From Allotamlana fucoidanivorans (lineage in GTDB: Bacteria; Bacteroidota; Bacteroidia; Flavobacteriales; Flavobacteriaceae), in NCBI RefSeq assembly GCF_006265225.1, contig NZ_VDCS01000005.1, positions 242,192 to 306,191 on the forward strand: a stretch of DNA of 64,000 bases, given 5' to 3'. Shown here in pieces: positions 28,813 to 38,007 of the stretch; position 1 is the first letter of the stretch, and each line of letters starts with the position of its first letter. The notes beneath the pieces were generated by a model. It saw nothing but the letters and a program-made list of their open reading frames with translations, was not told the origin of the DNA and did not search any database. Position numbers and translations under genes: made by a program.

Positions 28813-28909
28813 ACGTTTTAAACCAACTTTGAAAAAACTATTACGGTATGCATCTCTTTTTAACACCATTTTAAACTAAAAATCTAACAACCAAATCCGT
28901 AATTCATTG

Positions 28910-28917
28910 TATTTTTG
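28910..28917 (+). promoter_or_regulatory. Putative -7 box of the SCO gene
   Basis: TATTTTTG fits TAnnTTTG, 26 bases before the ATG at 28943. Confidence 0.5.
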
Positions 28918-28942
28918 TGTTTATAATTTTATATAAGTTCGC

Positions 28943-29617
28943 ATGCTATCGTTTTTTAAAGCGTACAAAAAATTTGCCATTGCTTTTACAATCATTTCTA
29001 TTGTCATCATAGCCCTTATTTATAATACGCTGAACGTTTACCAACCGCTCCCTATTTACCAACCCGCTATGGTAAGCACAGAATTGGTAGACAGCACGAT
29101 ACAATACAAAAAGAAATACCATAAAATAGCAGATTTTAGTCTGGTTAATCAAAACGGAAACATTATAACTCAAGAAGCTTACAAGGATAAAATATATGTG
29201 GCTGATTTCTTTTTTACCACCTGCCAAACGATATGCCCTATTATGACCAACCACATGGCAGATATACAAAAAGAGATTTTAAATGATGACGAGGTGATGC
29301 TGTTATCACATTCGGTAACACCAGATATTGATACTGTGGCACAATTAAGACAGTACGCAAACAAAAAGGGAGTTAATGACGAAAAATGGAATTTAGTAAC
29401 TGGTGATAAAAAGCAAATTTATGAGCTTGCCAGAAAAAGCTATTTAGCCGTAAAAGATAACGGCGATGGTGGTCCCTTTGACATGATTCATACCGAAAAC
29501 TTTATGCTCATAGACAAAAAACGGCAAATACGTGGGTTTTATGACGGCACAAATTCAGAAGATATTTTGCGTCTTTTAAAAGACATCAAAATTCTAAAAG
29601 AAGAATACCAGCAATAG
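28943..29617 (+). CDS. SCO1/SenC-family protein
   Basis: Protein of 224 residues with one N-terminal membrane anchor (about 10-31) and a thioredoxin-like domain. C94 and C98 in TTCQTICPIM form the SCO copper site, with the later His in DMIHTENFMLID as the third ligand. These proteins deliver copper to the CuA site of cytochrome oxidase or act as thiol reductants in the periplasm. The iron genes follow, but after their own promoter. Confidence 0.92.
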   Translation: MLSFFKAYKKFAIAFTIISIVIIALIYNTLNVYQPLPIYQPAMVSTELVDSTIQYKKKYHKIADFSLVNQNGNIITQEAYKDKIYVADFFFTTCQTICPIMTNHMADIQKEILNDDEVMLLSHSVTPDIDTVAQLRQYANKKGVNDEKWNLVTGDKKQIYELARKSYLAVKDNGDGGPFDMIHTENFMLIDKKRQIRGFYDGTNSEDILRLLKDIKILKEEYQQ

Positions 29618-29654
29618 TTTTATAAATACATTTTTTTAGGCTAATTTTTTACAC

Positions 29655-29662
29655 TATTTTTG
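29655..29662 (+). promoter_or_regulatory. Putative -7 box of feoAB
   Basis: TATTTTTG fits TAnnTTTG, 27 bases before the TTG start of feoA, which supports that start. Confidence 0.5.
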
Positions 29663-29688
29663 CTTCTTTAAAATCAATCTAAATAACA

Positions 29689-29925
29689 TTGCAAGATACT
29701 TTAGCACATTTAAAACGAGGAGAAGACGCTATCATTACTGATGTGTCATCCATTCACATTCCGCTAAAGCTTTTAGAAATGGGATGTTTACCTGGTAATT
29801 CAGTAAAACTTGTTCAAGTAGCGCCATTTCAAGACCCTATGTATTTAAATATAAATGGGTCTCATCTTGCTATTAGAAAAGAAACGGCAGCTCACATTTT
29901 AATTGAAAAGGTAACTAATGAGTAA
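29689..29925 (+). CDS. feoA: Ferrous iron transport protein A
   Basis: Protein of 78 residues with the SH3-like FeoA fold (LEMGCLPGNSVKLVQVAPFQDPMYL). The start is a TTG at 29689: the frame has a stop at 29680-29682 and no ATG fits before the conserved domain. FeoA is a cytoplasmic partner of FeoB. It overlaps feoB by eight bases. Confidence 0.93.
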   Translation: MQDTLAHLKRGEDAIITDVSSIHIPLKLLEMGCLPGNSVKLVQVAPFQDPMYLNINGSHLAIRKETAAHILIEKVTNE

Positions 29926-32017
29926 ACAGATTAATGTTGCACTAATTGGTAACCCAAACACAGGAAAAACCTCGGTATTTAATGCTTTAACGGGTTTAAA
30001 CCAAAAAGTAGGAAACTATCCTGGTATTACTGTTGAAAAAAAGGAGGGAGTTTGTAAGCTCCCCAGAGGCGTAAAAGCTCATATTATAGATTTACCAGGA
30101 ACCTACAGCTTAAACGCCTCTTCATTAGATGAAAGCGTAGTTATTGAACTTCTTTTAAATCAAAATAACAAAGACTTTCCTGATATTGCTGTTGTAGTTA
30201 CTGATGTTGAAAACCTAAAGCGTAATCTTTTAATATTTACACAAATAAAAGATTTACAAATACCTACCATCTTGGTGATAAACATGGCCGACAGAATGAG
30301 CTACAAGGGTATTTCATTGGATATTGAGCATTTAGAAAAGGAGCTTCAAACAAAAATTGCCTTGGTTAGCACCAGAAAAAAACAAGGTATTGATGAATTA
30401 AAACAGCTTATTTCTAATTACAAAGATGTTTCTGTAAAACCTTGTTTAGATATTGCTTCCATTGACGTTACGTATTTTGAAAATTTGAAAAAAACCTTTC
30501 CAAATCAACTCATGTACAAATTGTGGTTGGTTATTACACAAGATGTTAATTTTGGGAAAGTAGATCGTAACGAAGTGGATGCGGTGGCCGATTTCAAGAC
30601 AAAAACTAATGCCGACTTAAAACGTTTACAGCAAAAGGAAACCATAAAACGCTATCAATTTATTAACAACGTTTTAAAAGTTGGGCAAACCATTGATGTA
30701 ACACAGGCCAAAGATTTACGCACCAAATTTGACCGTATTTTAACCCATAAATTTTGGGGGTATATTATATTTTTTGCCATTCTGCTTCTTATTTTTCAAG
30801 CTATTTATGACTGGGCTACGGTGCCAATGGATTTCATTGATGCCTCTTTTGCTTCATTAAGTGAGTGGTTAGCTAACTTACTCCCCGACGGCGCCTTTAC
30901 CAGCTTGCTTACCGAAGGTATTATTCCTGGGTTAGGCGGTATTGTTATTTTTATTCCTCAAATTGCCTTTCTCTTTCTATTCATCTCTATTCTTGAAGAA
31001 AGTGGCTATATGAGCCGTGTGGTATTTTTAATGGATCGTGTTATGAGGCGTTTTGGTTTAAGTGGTAAGAGTGTCGTGCCTCTTATTTCTGGTACAGCCT
31101 GTGCCATTCCAGCTATTATGGCTACAAGAAATATTGAAAGTTGGAAAGAACGCTTAATCACCATTTTAGTCACCCCATTCACAACGTGTTCAGCCAGACT
31201 GCCTGTATACCTTATTATAATTGCTTTGGTAATACCAGAAGGGCGCTTCTTGGGCTTAAGCTATCAAGCGTTAACCCTAATGTTACTGTACTTAATCGGC
31301 TTTGGAACCGCAGTCATTTCAGCTTATATCCTTAATAAAGTGCTTCAAATAAAAAGTAAATCTTTCTTTGTGGTTGAAATGCCCAACTATAAATTACCAC
31401 TTTTTAAAAACGTAGTGCTAACCGTTGTTGAAAAAACAAAAGCATTTGTTTTTGGAGCTGGTAAAATTATTTTGGCTATTTCTATTGTATTATGGTTTTT
31501 GGCTTCATATGGCCCTGGAGAACAATTTAATAATGCTGAAGAAATTGTTAAAACCCAATTTGCCTCGCAAAATTTAAGCGACGAAGAACTTCAAAATAAA
31601 ATAACATCACATAAGTTAGAGCATTCTTTTATAGGAATTACAGGAAGAGCCATTGAACCCGTTATAAGACCTTTGGGTTACGACTGGAAAATTGGCATTG
31701 CTATTGTAAGTTCGTTTGCTGCTCGTGAGGTGTTTGTTGGTACATTAGCCACAATTTACAGTGTAGGAAGTGACGATGAAGAAACGATTAAAAATAGAAT
31801 GGCTGGCGAAGTCAATCCTATTTTGGGAGGGCCTTTGTTTAATTTTGCTTCTGGAATATCCTTGCTACTTTTTTATGCCTTTGCTATGCAGTGTATGAGT
31901 ACTTTGGCTGTGGTAAAAAGAGAGACCAATTCTTGGAAATGGCCTTCACTTCAATTAGCCTTGATGTCTTCTTTTGCATATATTGTTGCTTTAATTGCCT
32001 TCCAATTATTGAAATAA
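29918..32017 (+). CDS. feoB: Ferrous iron transporter B
   Basis: Protein of 699 residues. The N-terminal G domain has G1 GNPNTGKTS at 11-19, the G3 DLPGTYSL motif and the G4-like NMAD; it is followed by the membrane part with the two Gate motifs (PLISGTACAIPAIMATR and the later SSFAAREVFVGTL). It imports Fe(II) across the inner membrane. The order feoA-feoB-small Cys protein is standard. Confidence 0.97.
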   Translation: MSKQINVALIGNPNTGKTSVFNALTGLNQKVGNYPGITVEKKEGVCKLPRGVKAHIIDLPGTYSLNASSLDESVVIELLLNQNNKDFPDIAVVVTDVENLKRNLLIFTQIKDLQIPTILVINMADRMSYKGISLDIEHLEKELQTKIALVSTRKKQGIDELKQLISNYKDVSVKPCLDIASIDVTYFENLKKTFPNQLMYKLWLVITQDVNFGKVDRNEVDAVADFKTKTNADLKRLQQKETIKRYQFINNVLKVGQTIDVTQAKDLRTKFDRILTHKFWGYIIFFAILLLIFQAIYDWATVPMDFIDASFASLSEWLANLLPDGAFTSLLTEGIIPGLGGIVIFIPQIAFLFLFISILEESGYMSRVVFLMDRVMRRFGLSGKSVVPLISGTACAIPAIMATRNIESWKERLITILVTPFTTCSARLPVYLIIIALVIPEGRFLGLSYQALTLMLLYLIGFGTAVISAYILNKVLQIKSKSFFVVEMPNYKLPLFKNVVLTVVEKTKAFVFGAGKIILAISIVLWFLASYGPGEQFNNAEEIVKTQFASQNLSDEELQNKITSHKLEHSFIGITGRAIEPVIRPLGYDWKIGIAIVSSFAAREVFVGTLATIYSVGSDDEETIKNRMAGEVNPILGGPLFNFASGISLLLFYAFAMQCMSTLAVVKRETNSWKWPSLQLALMSSFAYIVALIAFQLLK

Positions 32018-32045
32018 TTACCACTTTTTTACGACCTTTAAAGGT

Positions 32046-32180
32046 ATGAATACCATAGTACAAAATATATTAGCTTTTTCTGCAGTTGGACTGGCTGTGG
32101 CTTTTTTAATTAAAAAGTTCTTTTGGAAAAAATCAAAACCCAAAAAAGCGTGTGGCAATGAAGATTGTGGTTGCCACTAG
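32046..32180 (+). CDS. FeoB-associated Cys-rich membrane protein
   Basis: A 44-residue frame: one membrane segment (ILAFSAVGLAVAFLIKKFFW), a Lys-rich stretch and a C-terminal CGNEDCGCH. This fits the small Cys-rich proteins found after feoB in many bacteria, proposed to help Fe(II) transfer. It begins 28 bases after the feoB stop. Confidence 0.82.
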   Translation: MNTIVQNILAFSAVGLAVAFLIKKFFWKKSKPKKACGNEDCGCH

Positions 32181-32288
32181 CAGATTATCATAATGTCCTG
32201 AAATACAAATTGTGCTATACCAATATTTTCAAGGCTATAGCTTATCTATTTTTATTACATTTGAGTACACTTGTAAAAAACACGCAAC

Positions 32289-33173
32289 ATGTATTTTAAG
32301 TTAAGACTCTTTTTATGCCTATGCTTTGCAGCTTCCCTTTTAACATATAGCCAGAATAAATCAAAATCAATTGCCTTATTGGATGCTAATTTGAGTCAAT
32401 TTGAAACATGGCTTGGTGTTCCGCATACCACGGTAAAAGGACTTCCTGAAGGCACGTATCAATCTAACAATGTAAACAGTGGTACACCCATTGGCTTAAA
32501 CCAAGACGCAAAACAGGTGTTCTCTGTTATTGAAGAAGAAGGCAGCCTTGTTCTAAAAATTACAGGTGAAATTTATGGCGGACTCACCACAGAAAAAAAC
32601 TTTAGCAACTATCATTTGAGTGTTAAGTTTAAATGGGGCGATAAAAAATGGGAACCTCGGCTTAACGCCAAAAGAGATTCTGGTATTTTGTACCATGCCT
32701 ATGGAGCTCATGGAAGGTTTTGGAAAACGTGGAAAACCAGCTTAGAATATCAAGTACAGGAAACAGATCTTGGTGATTTCATTCCGCTTTCTGGAAACAC
32801 TGAAATTCCTAAAGTTTCTGGTCCAAAGGTTGAAATTCGAGGCAATGCTCAAAAGAAACAATATGACCCAACCCAAGACACCTATTTTGAAGGCAATGGC
32901 TATATTCATGCCTATATTGAACCCGACATGCCACACGGGCAATGGAATCATTTAGAAATATATGTATTAGGAAATGATGCAGTACACGTGGTAAACGGAC
33001 AAATAGTTATGGTTGTTGAAAACGCTATAAACCCTGAAACAGGAAAACCTTTAACGGAAGGACAAATACAAATTCAATCAGAAGCCGCTGCGTGTTACTA
33101 CAAAGATTTAACCATAACGCCCATAAAAGAGTTTCCAAAATTCATAAAGAAGACAGTACGATTTAAATCATAA
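32289..33173 (+). CDS. DUF1080 (3-keto-disaccharide hydrolase-like) secreted protein
   Basis: Protein of 294 residues with a signal peptide ([15 protein letters not shown]) and a concanavalin-like beta-sandwich of the DUF1080 family ([46 protein letters not shown]). Members are linked to 3-keto-glucoside hydrolysis. There is no sugar gene beside it here; the neighbours are iron genes, so its context is uninformative. Confidence 0.85.
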   Translation: MYFKLRLFLCLCFAASLLTYSQNKSKSIALLDANLSQFETWLGVPHTTVKGLPEGTYQSNNVNSGTPIGLNQDAKQVFSVIEEEGSLVLKITGEIYGGLTTEKNFSNYHLSVKFKWGDKKWEPRLNAKRDSGILYHAYGAHGRFWKTWKTSLEYQVQETDLGDFIPLSGNTEIPKVSGPKVEIRGNAQKKQYDPTQDTYFEGNGYIHAYIEPDMPHGQWNHLEIYVLGNDAVHVVNGQIVMVVENAINPETGKPLTEGQIQIQSEAAACYYKDLTITPIKEFPKFIKKTVRFKS

Positions 33174-33198
33174 TCTATTTTAAAAATATTAAAGCAAT

Positions 33199-33855
33199 CT
33201 AAGAAACTCTAATAAATAAGTTATTGGCTATCAAGTTTGAAATAATAAGTTCTTTATTGTTAGCTTGTATTGTAATAGAATGATCAAAAGGTTCGCGGTG
33301 AATAATTTCAATTTCAGTACCCAAGGCAATGCTATTCTTATCTAAATATTTAAGAAAATTAGACGAAGAATCCTTTACACCTACACAAATACCTCGATGC
33401 CCTACTTGGGCTTCTGAAAGCAAAATTTTATCTATTTTTTTAATATGTCCAGATTTATCGGGTATAGGATCTCCATGCGGATCATGCGTTGGAAATCCTA
33501 AAAAAGCATCCAACTGCTCAATCAATTTTTTAGATTTTATATGTTCCAATTGTTCGGCTACCTCATGAACCTCATCCCAAGAAAAGTTTAAATGATCTAC
33601 TAAAAACACCTCCCATAAGCGGTGTTTTCTCACAATGCTCAAAGCAATTTCCTTTCCTTCTTCGGTTAAAGTAACGCCTTGGTATTTCTTGTAGTCGGCA
33701 TACCCTTTTTCAGAAAGCTTCTTCACCATATCGGTCACCGATGAGGCCTTAGTTTCCATTTCTTTAGCAATAGCATTGGTACTCACATTGTGGGCACCGT
33801 ACTTCCCTAAGTGATAAATCGCCTTGATATAGTTCTCTTCTGTAAGGGTAATCAT
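33199..33855 (-). CDS. DtxR/MntR-family metal-dependent repressor
   Basis: Protein of 218 residues with the N-terminal winged helix (NYIKAIYHLGKYGAHNVSTNAIA, VTDMVKKLSEKGYADY), the metal-binding and dimer region (HRLWEVFLVDHLNFSWDEVHEVAEQLEHI) and an SH3-like C-terminal domain. It should repress in the presence of Mn(II) or Fe(II). It is divergent from the receptor and metal ABC operon at 33956, and a matching palindrome lies between them, so it very likely controls that operon. Confidence 0.93.
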   Translation of the reverse strand: MITLTEENYIKAIYHLGKYGAHNVSTNAIAKEMETKASSVTDMVKKLSEKGYADYKKYQGVTLTEEGKEIALSIVRKHRLWEVFLVDHLNFSWDEVHEVAEQLEHIKSKKLIEQLDAFLGFPTHDPHGDPIPDKSGHIKKIDKILLSEAQVGHRGICVGVKDSSSNFLKYLDKNSIALGTEIEIIHREPFDHSITIQANNKELIISNLIANNLFIRVS

Positions 33856-33909
33856 GAATATAATTTAGTCACTACGCAAAGATATAATATTTATTACATT
33901 AAAATAATT

Positions 33910-33925
33910 TTTAGACTAATCTAAA
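33910..33925. promoter_or_regulatory. Candidate DtxR-family operator
   Basis: TTTAGACTAATCTAAA is a perfect inverted repeat (6-base arms, CTAA centre), like known DtxR/MntR boxes in form. It ends nine bases before the TATATTTG box, so a bound repressor would block the polymerase. Confidence 0.65.
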
Positions 33926-33933
33926 TTTTATTT

Positions 33934-33941
33934 TATATTTG
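33934..33941 (+). promoter_or_regulatory. -7 box of the metal receptor operon
   Basis: TATATTTG fits TAnnTTTG exactly, 22 bases before the receptor ATG at 33956, and is preceded directly by the candidate operator. Confidence 0.6.
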
Positions 33942-33955
33942 CAAAAACTTAAATC

Positions 33956-36262
33956 ATGAAAAACCTTATCATACTCCTTATTAGTATTTTAAGTTTAAGC
34001 GCAACCGGACAACATATTGCTGGCACAACACGTGCAAACGGGGCTCCCCTTCCTTTTGTTAATGTATACCTTAAAAACAATTCAAAAGGAAGTTCAAGTA
34101 ACGAAGACGGCTTCTATATCATAAAAAACATTGCACCTGGCAAGTATACCATTGTAGCCTCGTTTACGGGCTTTAAAAAAGTAGAAAAGCAAATTTTAGT
34201 AACAGAAGGCAAAACAGCTACAATAAATTTCGAACTCGAGGAGTCTGAAAGCCTTGACGAAGTTATTGTTACTGGTACGTTAAAAGCCGTTTCAAGGTTA
34301 GAAAGCCCAGTGCCCGTTGAGGTCTATGCACCTGCCTTTTTTAAAAAAAATCCAACACCAAATATTTTTGAAGCCCTGCAAAATGTAAATGGCGTGCGCC
34401 CGCAATTAAACTGTAATGTGTGTAATACTGGCGATATTCATATTAATGGTCTTGAGGGCCCATATACATTGGTTCTTATTGACGGTATGCCTATAGTTAG
34501 TGGACTGTCAACCGTTTATGGGTTATCAGGAATACCCAATTCCCTTATTGAACAAGTTGAAATTGTTAAAGGCCCAGCATCATCACTATATGGCAGTGAA
34601 GCCGTGGGCGGCCTGATAAACATCATTACCAAATTACCTGAAAATGCTCCCGTGGTGTTTGCTGATAGCTATTTAAGTGATTGGGGCGAATTTAATTTTG
34701 ACGCAGGACTTAAAGCAAAGGTTGGGAGAAAAACCGATGTACTCATCGGGGCAAACTACTACAACTACTCCAACCCTATTGATAAAAATCAGGATAACTT
34801 TACCGATGTTACCCTTCAAGATCGTATTTCGGTTTTTCAAAAGTGGAATTTCAAACGAAAAAACAACAGATTATTCTCTTTGGCAGGACGCTATTTTTAT
34901 GAAGACCGTTGGGGCGGCGAAATGCAATGGAACAAAACCTATCGTGGCGGTGATGTTATTTATGGAGAAAGCATCTACACCTCGCGTTATGAAATTATTG
35001 GAAACTATCAACTGCCCATTCATGAAAAAATGACCTTTCAGTTTTCATATTCAGACCATGATCAAAATTCCGTATACGGAGACACACCCTACCTAGCAAA
35101 ACAGCGCATAGGTTTTGGGCAACTCCTTTGGGATAAATCACTAAAAAACAATGACCTTCTTTTTGGTTTGGCTGCACGCTACAATTTTTATGATGATAAT
35201 ACGCCTGCTACCAACACTGCCGATGAAGTTACTATACCCTCTGTGTTTGTACAGGATGAAATTACCTTAAGTTCAAAACAACGTCTACTTTTAGGTGCTA
35301 GATATGATTATGATAAACGCCATGGTTCCATTGTTACACCAAGACTAGCATATAGGTTTAAACCCACAGAAGAGGATATTATTAGACTCAACGCCGGTAC
35401 TGGTTTTAGGGTAGTTAACCTGTTTACAGAAGAGCATGCTGCACTTACAGGCGCAAGAGATGTTATTATAGAAGGTGAGCTTGAACCCGAAACATCGTAT
35501 AACATCACCTTAAACTATCTCAAAAAATTATATACAAAAAGTGGTATGCTATTCACTTTTGATGCTTCTGCCTGGTATACCTATTTTACCAATGCCATTA
35601 TTCCCGATTATGATTCAGATCCCAATAAAATATTTTACAGAAATTTAGATGGCTTTTCAACCACCAAAGGCCTTAGCTTTAATATAGATGGTATTTTAGG
35701 TCATGGTATTAAAGGATCATTAGGTGCCACGTTTCAAGACGTTTCAAAGACAGAGGATGGCGAAAAAACACGACAAATATTAACGGAGCGGTTTACAGGG
35801 GTTTGGTCTTTATCTTATAAACATTTTCCAACAAATATAACGGTAGATTATACAGGAAATATTTATGGACCCATGCGCTTACCTCTGCTTGGTGAACTTG
35901 ATCCGCGTAGTGAATATTCACCAACATGGAGTATTCAAAACATTCAATTTACCTATAACGGATTCAATAATTTTGAAATCTACGCTGGTATTAAAAATCT
36001 TTTAAACTGGACACCTAATAAAGGAAATCCGTTTATTATTGCTAGATCTGAAGATCCGTTTGATAGACAAGTAGACTACAATGAGTCAGACCAACCTGTC
36101 ATGGCTACCAGCCCTGCCACAGGGCAAACCATCACAGTGCAACCTGGAGGTGTTATGCCCACTGAAAACAACCCGTATGCCCTAACCTTTGATCCGTCCT
36201 ATGTTTATGCCCCCAATCAAGGGAGACGATTATTTTTTGGATTACGCTATACTTTAAATTAA
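33956..36262 (+). CDS. TonB-dependent receptor of the metal operon
   Basis: Protein of 768 residues: signal peptide (LSATGQ), a carboxypeptidase-like domain (about 20-100), a plug with a CNVCNTG motif, GLEGPYTLVLIDGMPIVSG and GPASSLYGSEAVGG, then a barrel. The gene starts the operon repressed in all likelihood by the divergent DtxR protein and is eight bases from a TroA-like binding-protein gene, so the cargo is probably a manganese, iron or zinc complex. Confidence 0.92.
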   Translation: MKNLIILLISILSLSATGQHIAGTTRANGAPLPFVNVYLKNNSKGSSSNEDGFYIIKNIAPGKYTIVASFTGFKKVEKQILVTEGKTATINFELEESESLDEVIVTGTLKAVSRLESPVPVEVYAPAFFKKNPTPNIFEALQNVNGVRPQLNCNVCNTGDIHINGLEGPYTLVLIDGMPIVSGLSTVYGLSGIPNSLIEQVEIVKGPASSLYGSEAVGGLINIITKLPENAPVVFADSYLSDWGEFNFDAGLKAKVGRKTDVLIGANYYNYSNPIDKNQDNFTDVTLQDRISVFQKWNFKRKNNRLFSLAGRYFYEDRWGGEMQWNKTYRGGDVIYGESIYTSRYEIIGNYQLPIHEKMTFQFSYSDHDQNSVYGDTPYLAKQRIGFGQLLWDKSLKNNDLLFGLAARYNFYDDNTPATNTADEVTIPSVFVQDEITLSSKQRLLLGARYDYDKRHGSIVTPRLAYRFKPTEEDIIRLNAGTGFRVVNLFTEEHAALTGARDVIIEGELEPETSYNITLNYLKKLYTKSGMLFTFDASAWYTYFTNAIIPDYDSDPNKIFYRNLDGFSTTKGLSFNIDGILGHGIKGSLGATFQDVSKTEDGEKTRQILTERFTGVWSLSYKHFPTNITVDYTGNIYGPMRLPLLGELDPRSEYSPTWSIQNIQFTYNGFNNFEIYAGIKNLLNWTPNKGNPFIIARSEDPFDRQVDYNESDQPVMATSPATGQTITVQPGGVMPTENNPYALTFDPSYVYAPNQGRRLFFGLRYTLN

Positions 36263-36270
36263 TTTTAACC

Positions 36271-37176
36271 ATGCAAAAATCAATCTTTATACTTTTCATA
36301 TCATTACTCTTTCTCAATTGTAAAAATGAGAAAGAAACAAATGGTAAACTCAATGTGGTCACTACAACCACCATGATCACAGATTTAGTTACAAATATTG
36401 CCCAAGATGAAGTCAATCTACAAGGCCTAATGGGTAGTGGTGTAGATCCGCATTTATACAAAGCCAGTGAAGGGGACGTTACCAAACTATACAACGCCGA
36501 TCTTATTTTTTACAATGGCTTACATCTGGAAGGCAAACTGGTTGAAGTTTTTGAAAAAATGAAAAACAAAAAAACCATTGCCATCTCAGCTGCTATTGAC
36601 AAGAACACCCTCATTGGTTCTGACTATTTTGCTTCAAATTATGATCCGCATATTTGGTTTGATATTGATTATTGGAAAGAAGTTGCTGTTTTTGTTGAGT
36701 ATTACCTTTCGGAAGCAATACCGGAGAAAAGTGCCGTTTTTGCATCAAATAGAAAAGTCTATATTGAAAAACTAAATAAGCTTAAAAAAGAAGTATACGA
36801 TAAAATCGATGAGTTGCCTCAAGAACAACGTATTTTAGTCACAGCACATGATGCCTTCAATTATTTTGGAAAAGCGTTTGATTTTGAAGTAGTAGGCCTG
36901 CAGGGCTTATCAACCGCAACAGAAGCAGGCGTACAAGACGTTCAAAATCTATCAAACTTTATCATAGAAAAACAAGTAAAAGCCATTTTTGTGGAAAGTT
37001 CGGTACCAAAACGAACCGTTGAAGCCTTACAGGCCGCAGTGAATTCAAAAGGCCATCATGTTACTATTGGAGGATTACTATACTCGGATGCTTTGGGTGA
37101 CAAAGGCACAATTGAAGGCACTTATATTGGCATGTTTAAATACAATGTTAATACCATTGTTAATGCGTTAAAATAA
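36271..37176 (+). CDS. TroA/ZnuA-like metal-binding lipoprotein
   Basis: Protein of 301 residues with a lipobox (LLFLNC, Cys17) and the cluster A-I metal-binding pattern: His in GVDPHLYKAS, His in DPHIWFDID, Glu in VESSVPKR and Asp in LLYSDALG. The His-rich loop of zinc-specific ZnuA is absent, which favours manganese or iron. It feeds the ABC transporter encoded next. Confidence 0.93.
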   Translation: MQKSIFILFISLLFLNCKNEKETNGKLNVVTTTTMITDLVTNIAQDEVNLQGLMGSGVDPHLYKASEGDVTKLYNADLIFYNGLHLEGKLVEVFEKMKNKKTIAISAAIDKNTLIGSDYFASNYDPHIWFDIDYWKEVAVFVEYYLSEAIPEKSAVFASNRKVYIEKLNKLKKEVYDKIDELPQEQRILVTAHDAFNYFGKAFDFEVVGLQGLSTATEAGVQDVQNLSNFIIEKQVKAIFVESSVPKRTVEALQAAVNSKGHHVTIGGLLYSDALGDKGTIEGTYIGMFKYNVNTIVNALK

Positions 37177-37188
37177 TGTAATTTGAAG

Positions 37189-37256
37189 CAAAATCCTGCT
37201 ATACGCTGTATCTTTTTCTCGTTCCTCAAAAAAGGATGCCGCTTCTATCAGGGCTA
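37189..37256. repeat. Interspersed hairpin repeat within the metal operon
   Basis: The 90-base gap between the binding-protein and ATPase genes holds a region that folds into a long imperfect hairpin (ATCCTGCTATACGC on one arm, GCCGCTTCTATCAGGG on the other, T-rich and A-rich inner parts). I recall sequences of this form (GCTATCCGCT..TATCTTTTT..AAAGGATGCCGCTTC) as frequent intergenic repeats in flavobacteria. It may attenuate expression of the downstream genes or protect the upstream message. Confidence 0.6.
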
Positions 37257-37266
37257 AAAAAAGAAT

Positions 37267-38004
37267 ATGAGTAATAAAATAGCTGTACAAATAGATGACC
37301 TTACCGTAGCTTATAACTACAAACCGGTACTTTGGGATATTGATTTAGAAATTCCTGAAGGTGTCCTTATGGCCATTGTAGGGCCCAATGGCGCTGGGAA
37401 ATCTACTTTAATCAAGTCTATTTTAGGTATTTTAAAACCTATTGCTGGCAGTGTAAGGATTTACGGAAAACCCTATAAAAAACAACAAGCATTGGTAGCT
37501 TACGTGCCTCAAAAAGGAAGTGTAGACTGGGATTTTCCAACCACAGCACTTGATGTGGTTATGATGGGAACTTATGGTAGCCTTGGTTGGATAAAACGTC
37601 CAGGGCAAAAAGAAAAAAAAGCAGCTCTTGAAGCACTTGAAAAAGTAGGTATGCTTCCTTTTAAAAATAGGCAAATCAGCCAACTTTCAGGCGGACAGCA
37701 ACAACGTATCTTTTTAGCACGGGCCTTGGTGCAAAACGCTTCCATATATTTTATGGATGAACCCTTTCAAGGTGTTGATGCCACTACTGAAATTGCTATA
37801 ATAAACATTCTAAAAGAACTCAGAAAGGCAGGAAAAACTGTTATTGTAGTACATCATGATTTACAAACGGTACCTGAGTATTTTGATTGGGTAACCTTCT
37901 TAAACGTGAAAAAAATTGCTACGGGTCCGGTTAAAGACATATTCAATGATGATAATTTAACCAAAACCTATGGCATCAATTACAAGGTTAGTATTCAAGA
38001 ATAA
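37267..38004 (+). CDS. Metal ABC transporter ATP-binding protein
   Basis: Protein of 245 residues with Walker [10 protein letters not shown], signature LSGGQQQR, Walker B IYFMDEPF and the H-loop VVHHDLQTV. It drives the Mn/Fe/Zn importer together with the two permeases downstream. The permease gene starts three bases after its stop. Confidence 0.96.
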   Translation: MSNKIAVQIDDLTVAYNYKPVLWDIDLEIPEGVLMAIVGPNGAGKSTLIKSILGILKPIAGSVRIYGKPYKKQQALVAYVPQKGSVDWDFPTTALDVVMMGTYGSLGWIKRPGQKEKKAALEALEKVGMLPFKNRQISQLSGGQQQRIFLARALVQNASIYFMDEPFQGVDATTEIAIINILKELRKAGKTVIVVHHDLQTVPEYFDWVTFLNVKKIATGPVKDIFNDDNLTKTYGINYKVSIQE

Positions 38005-38007
38005 GTC

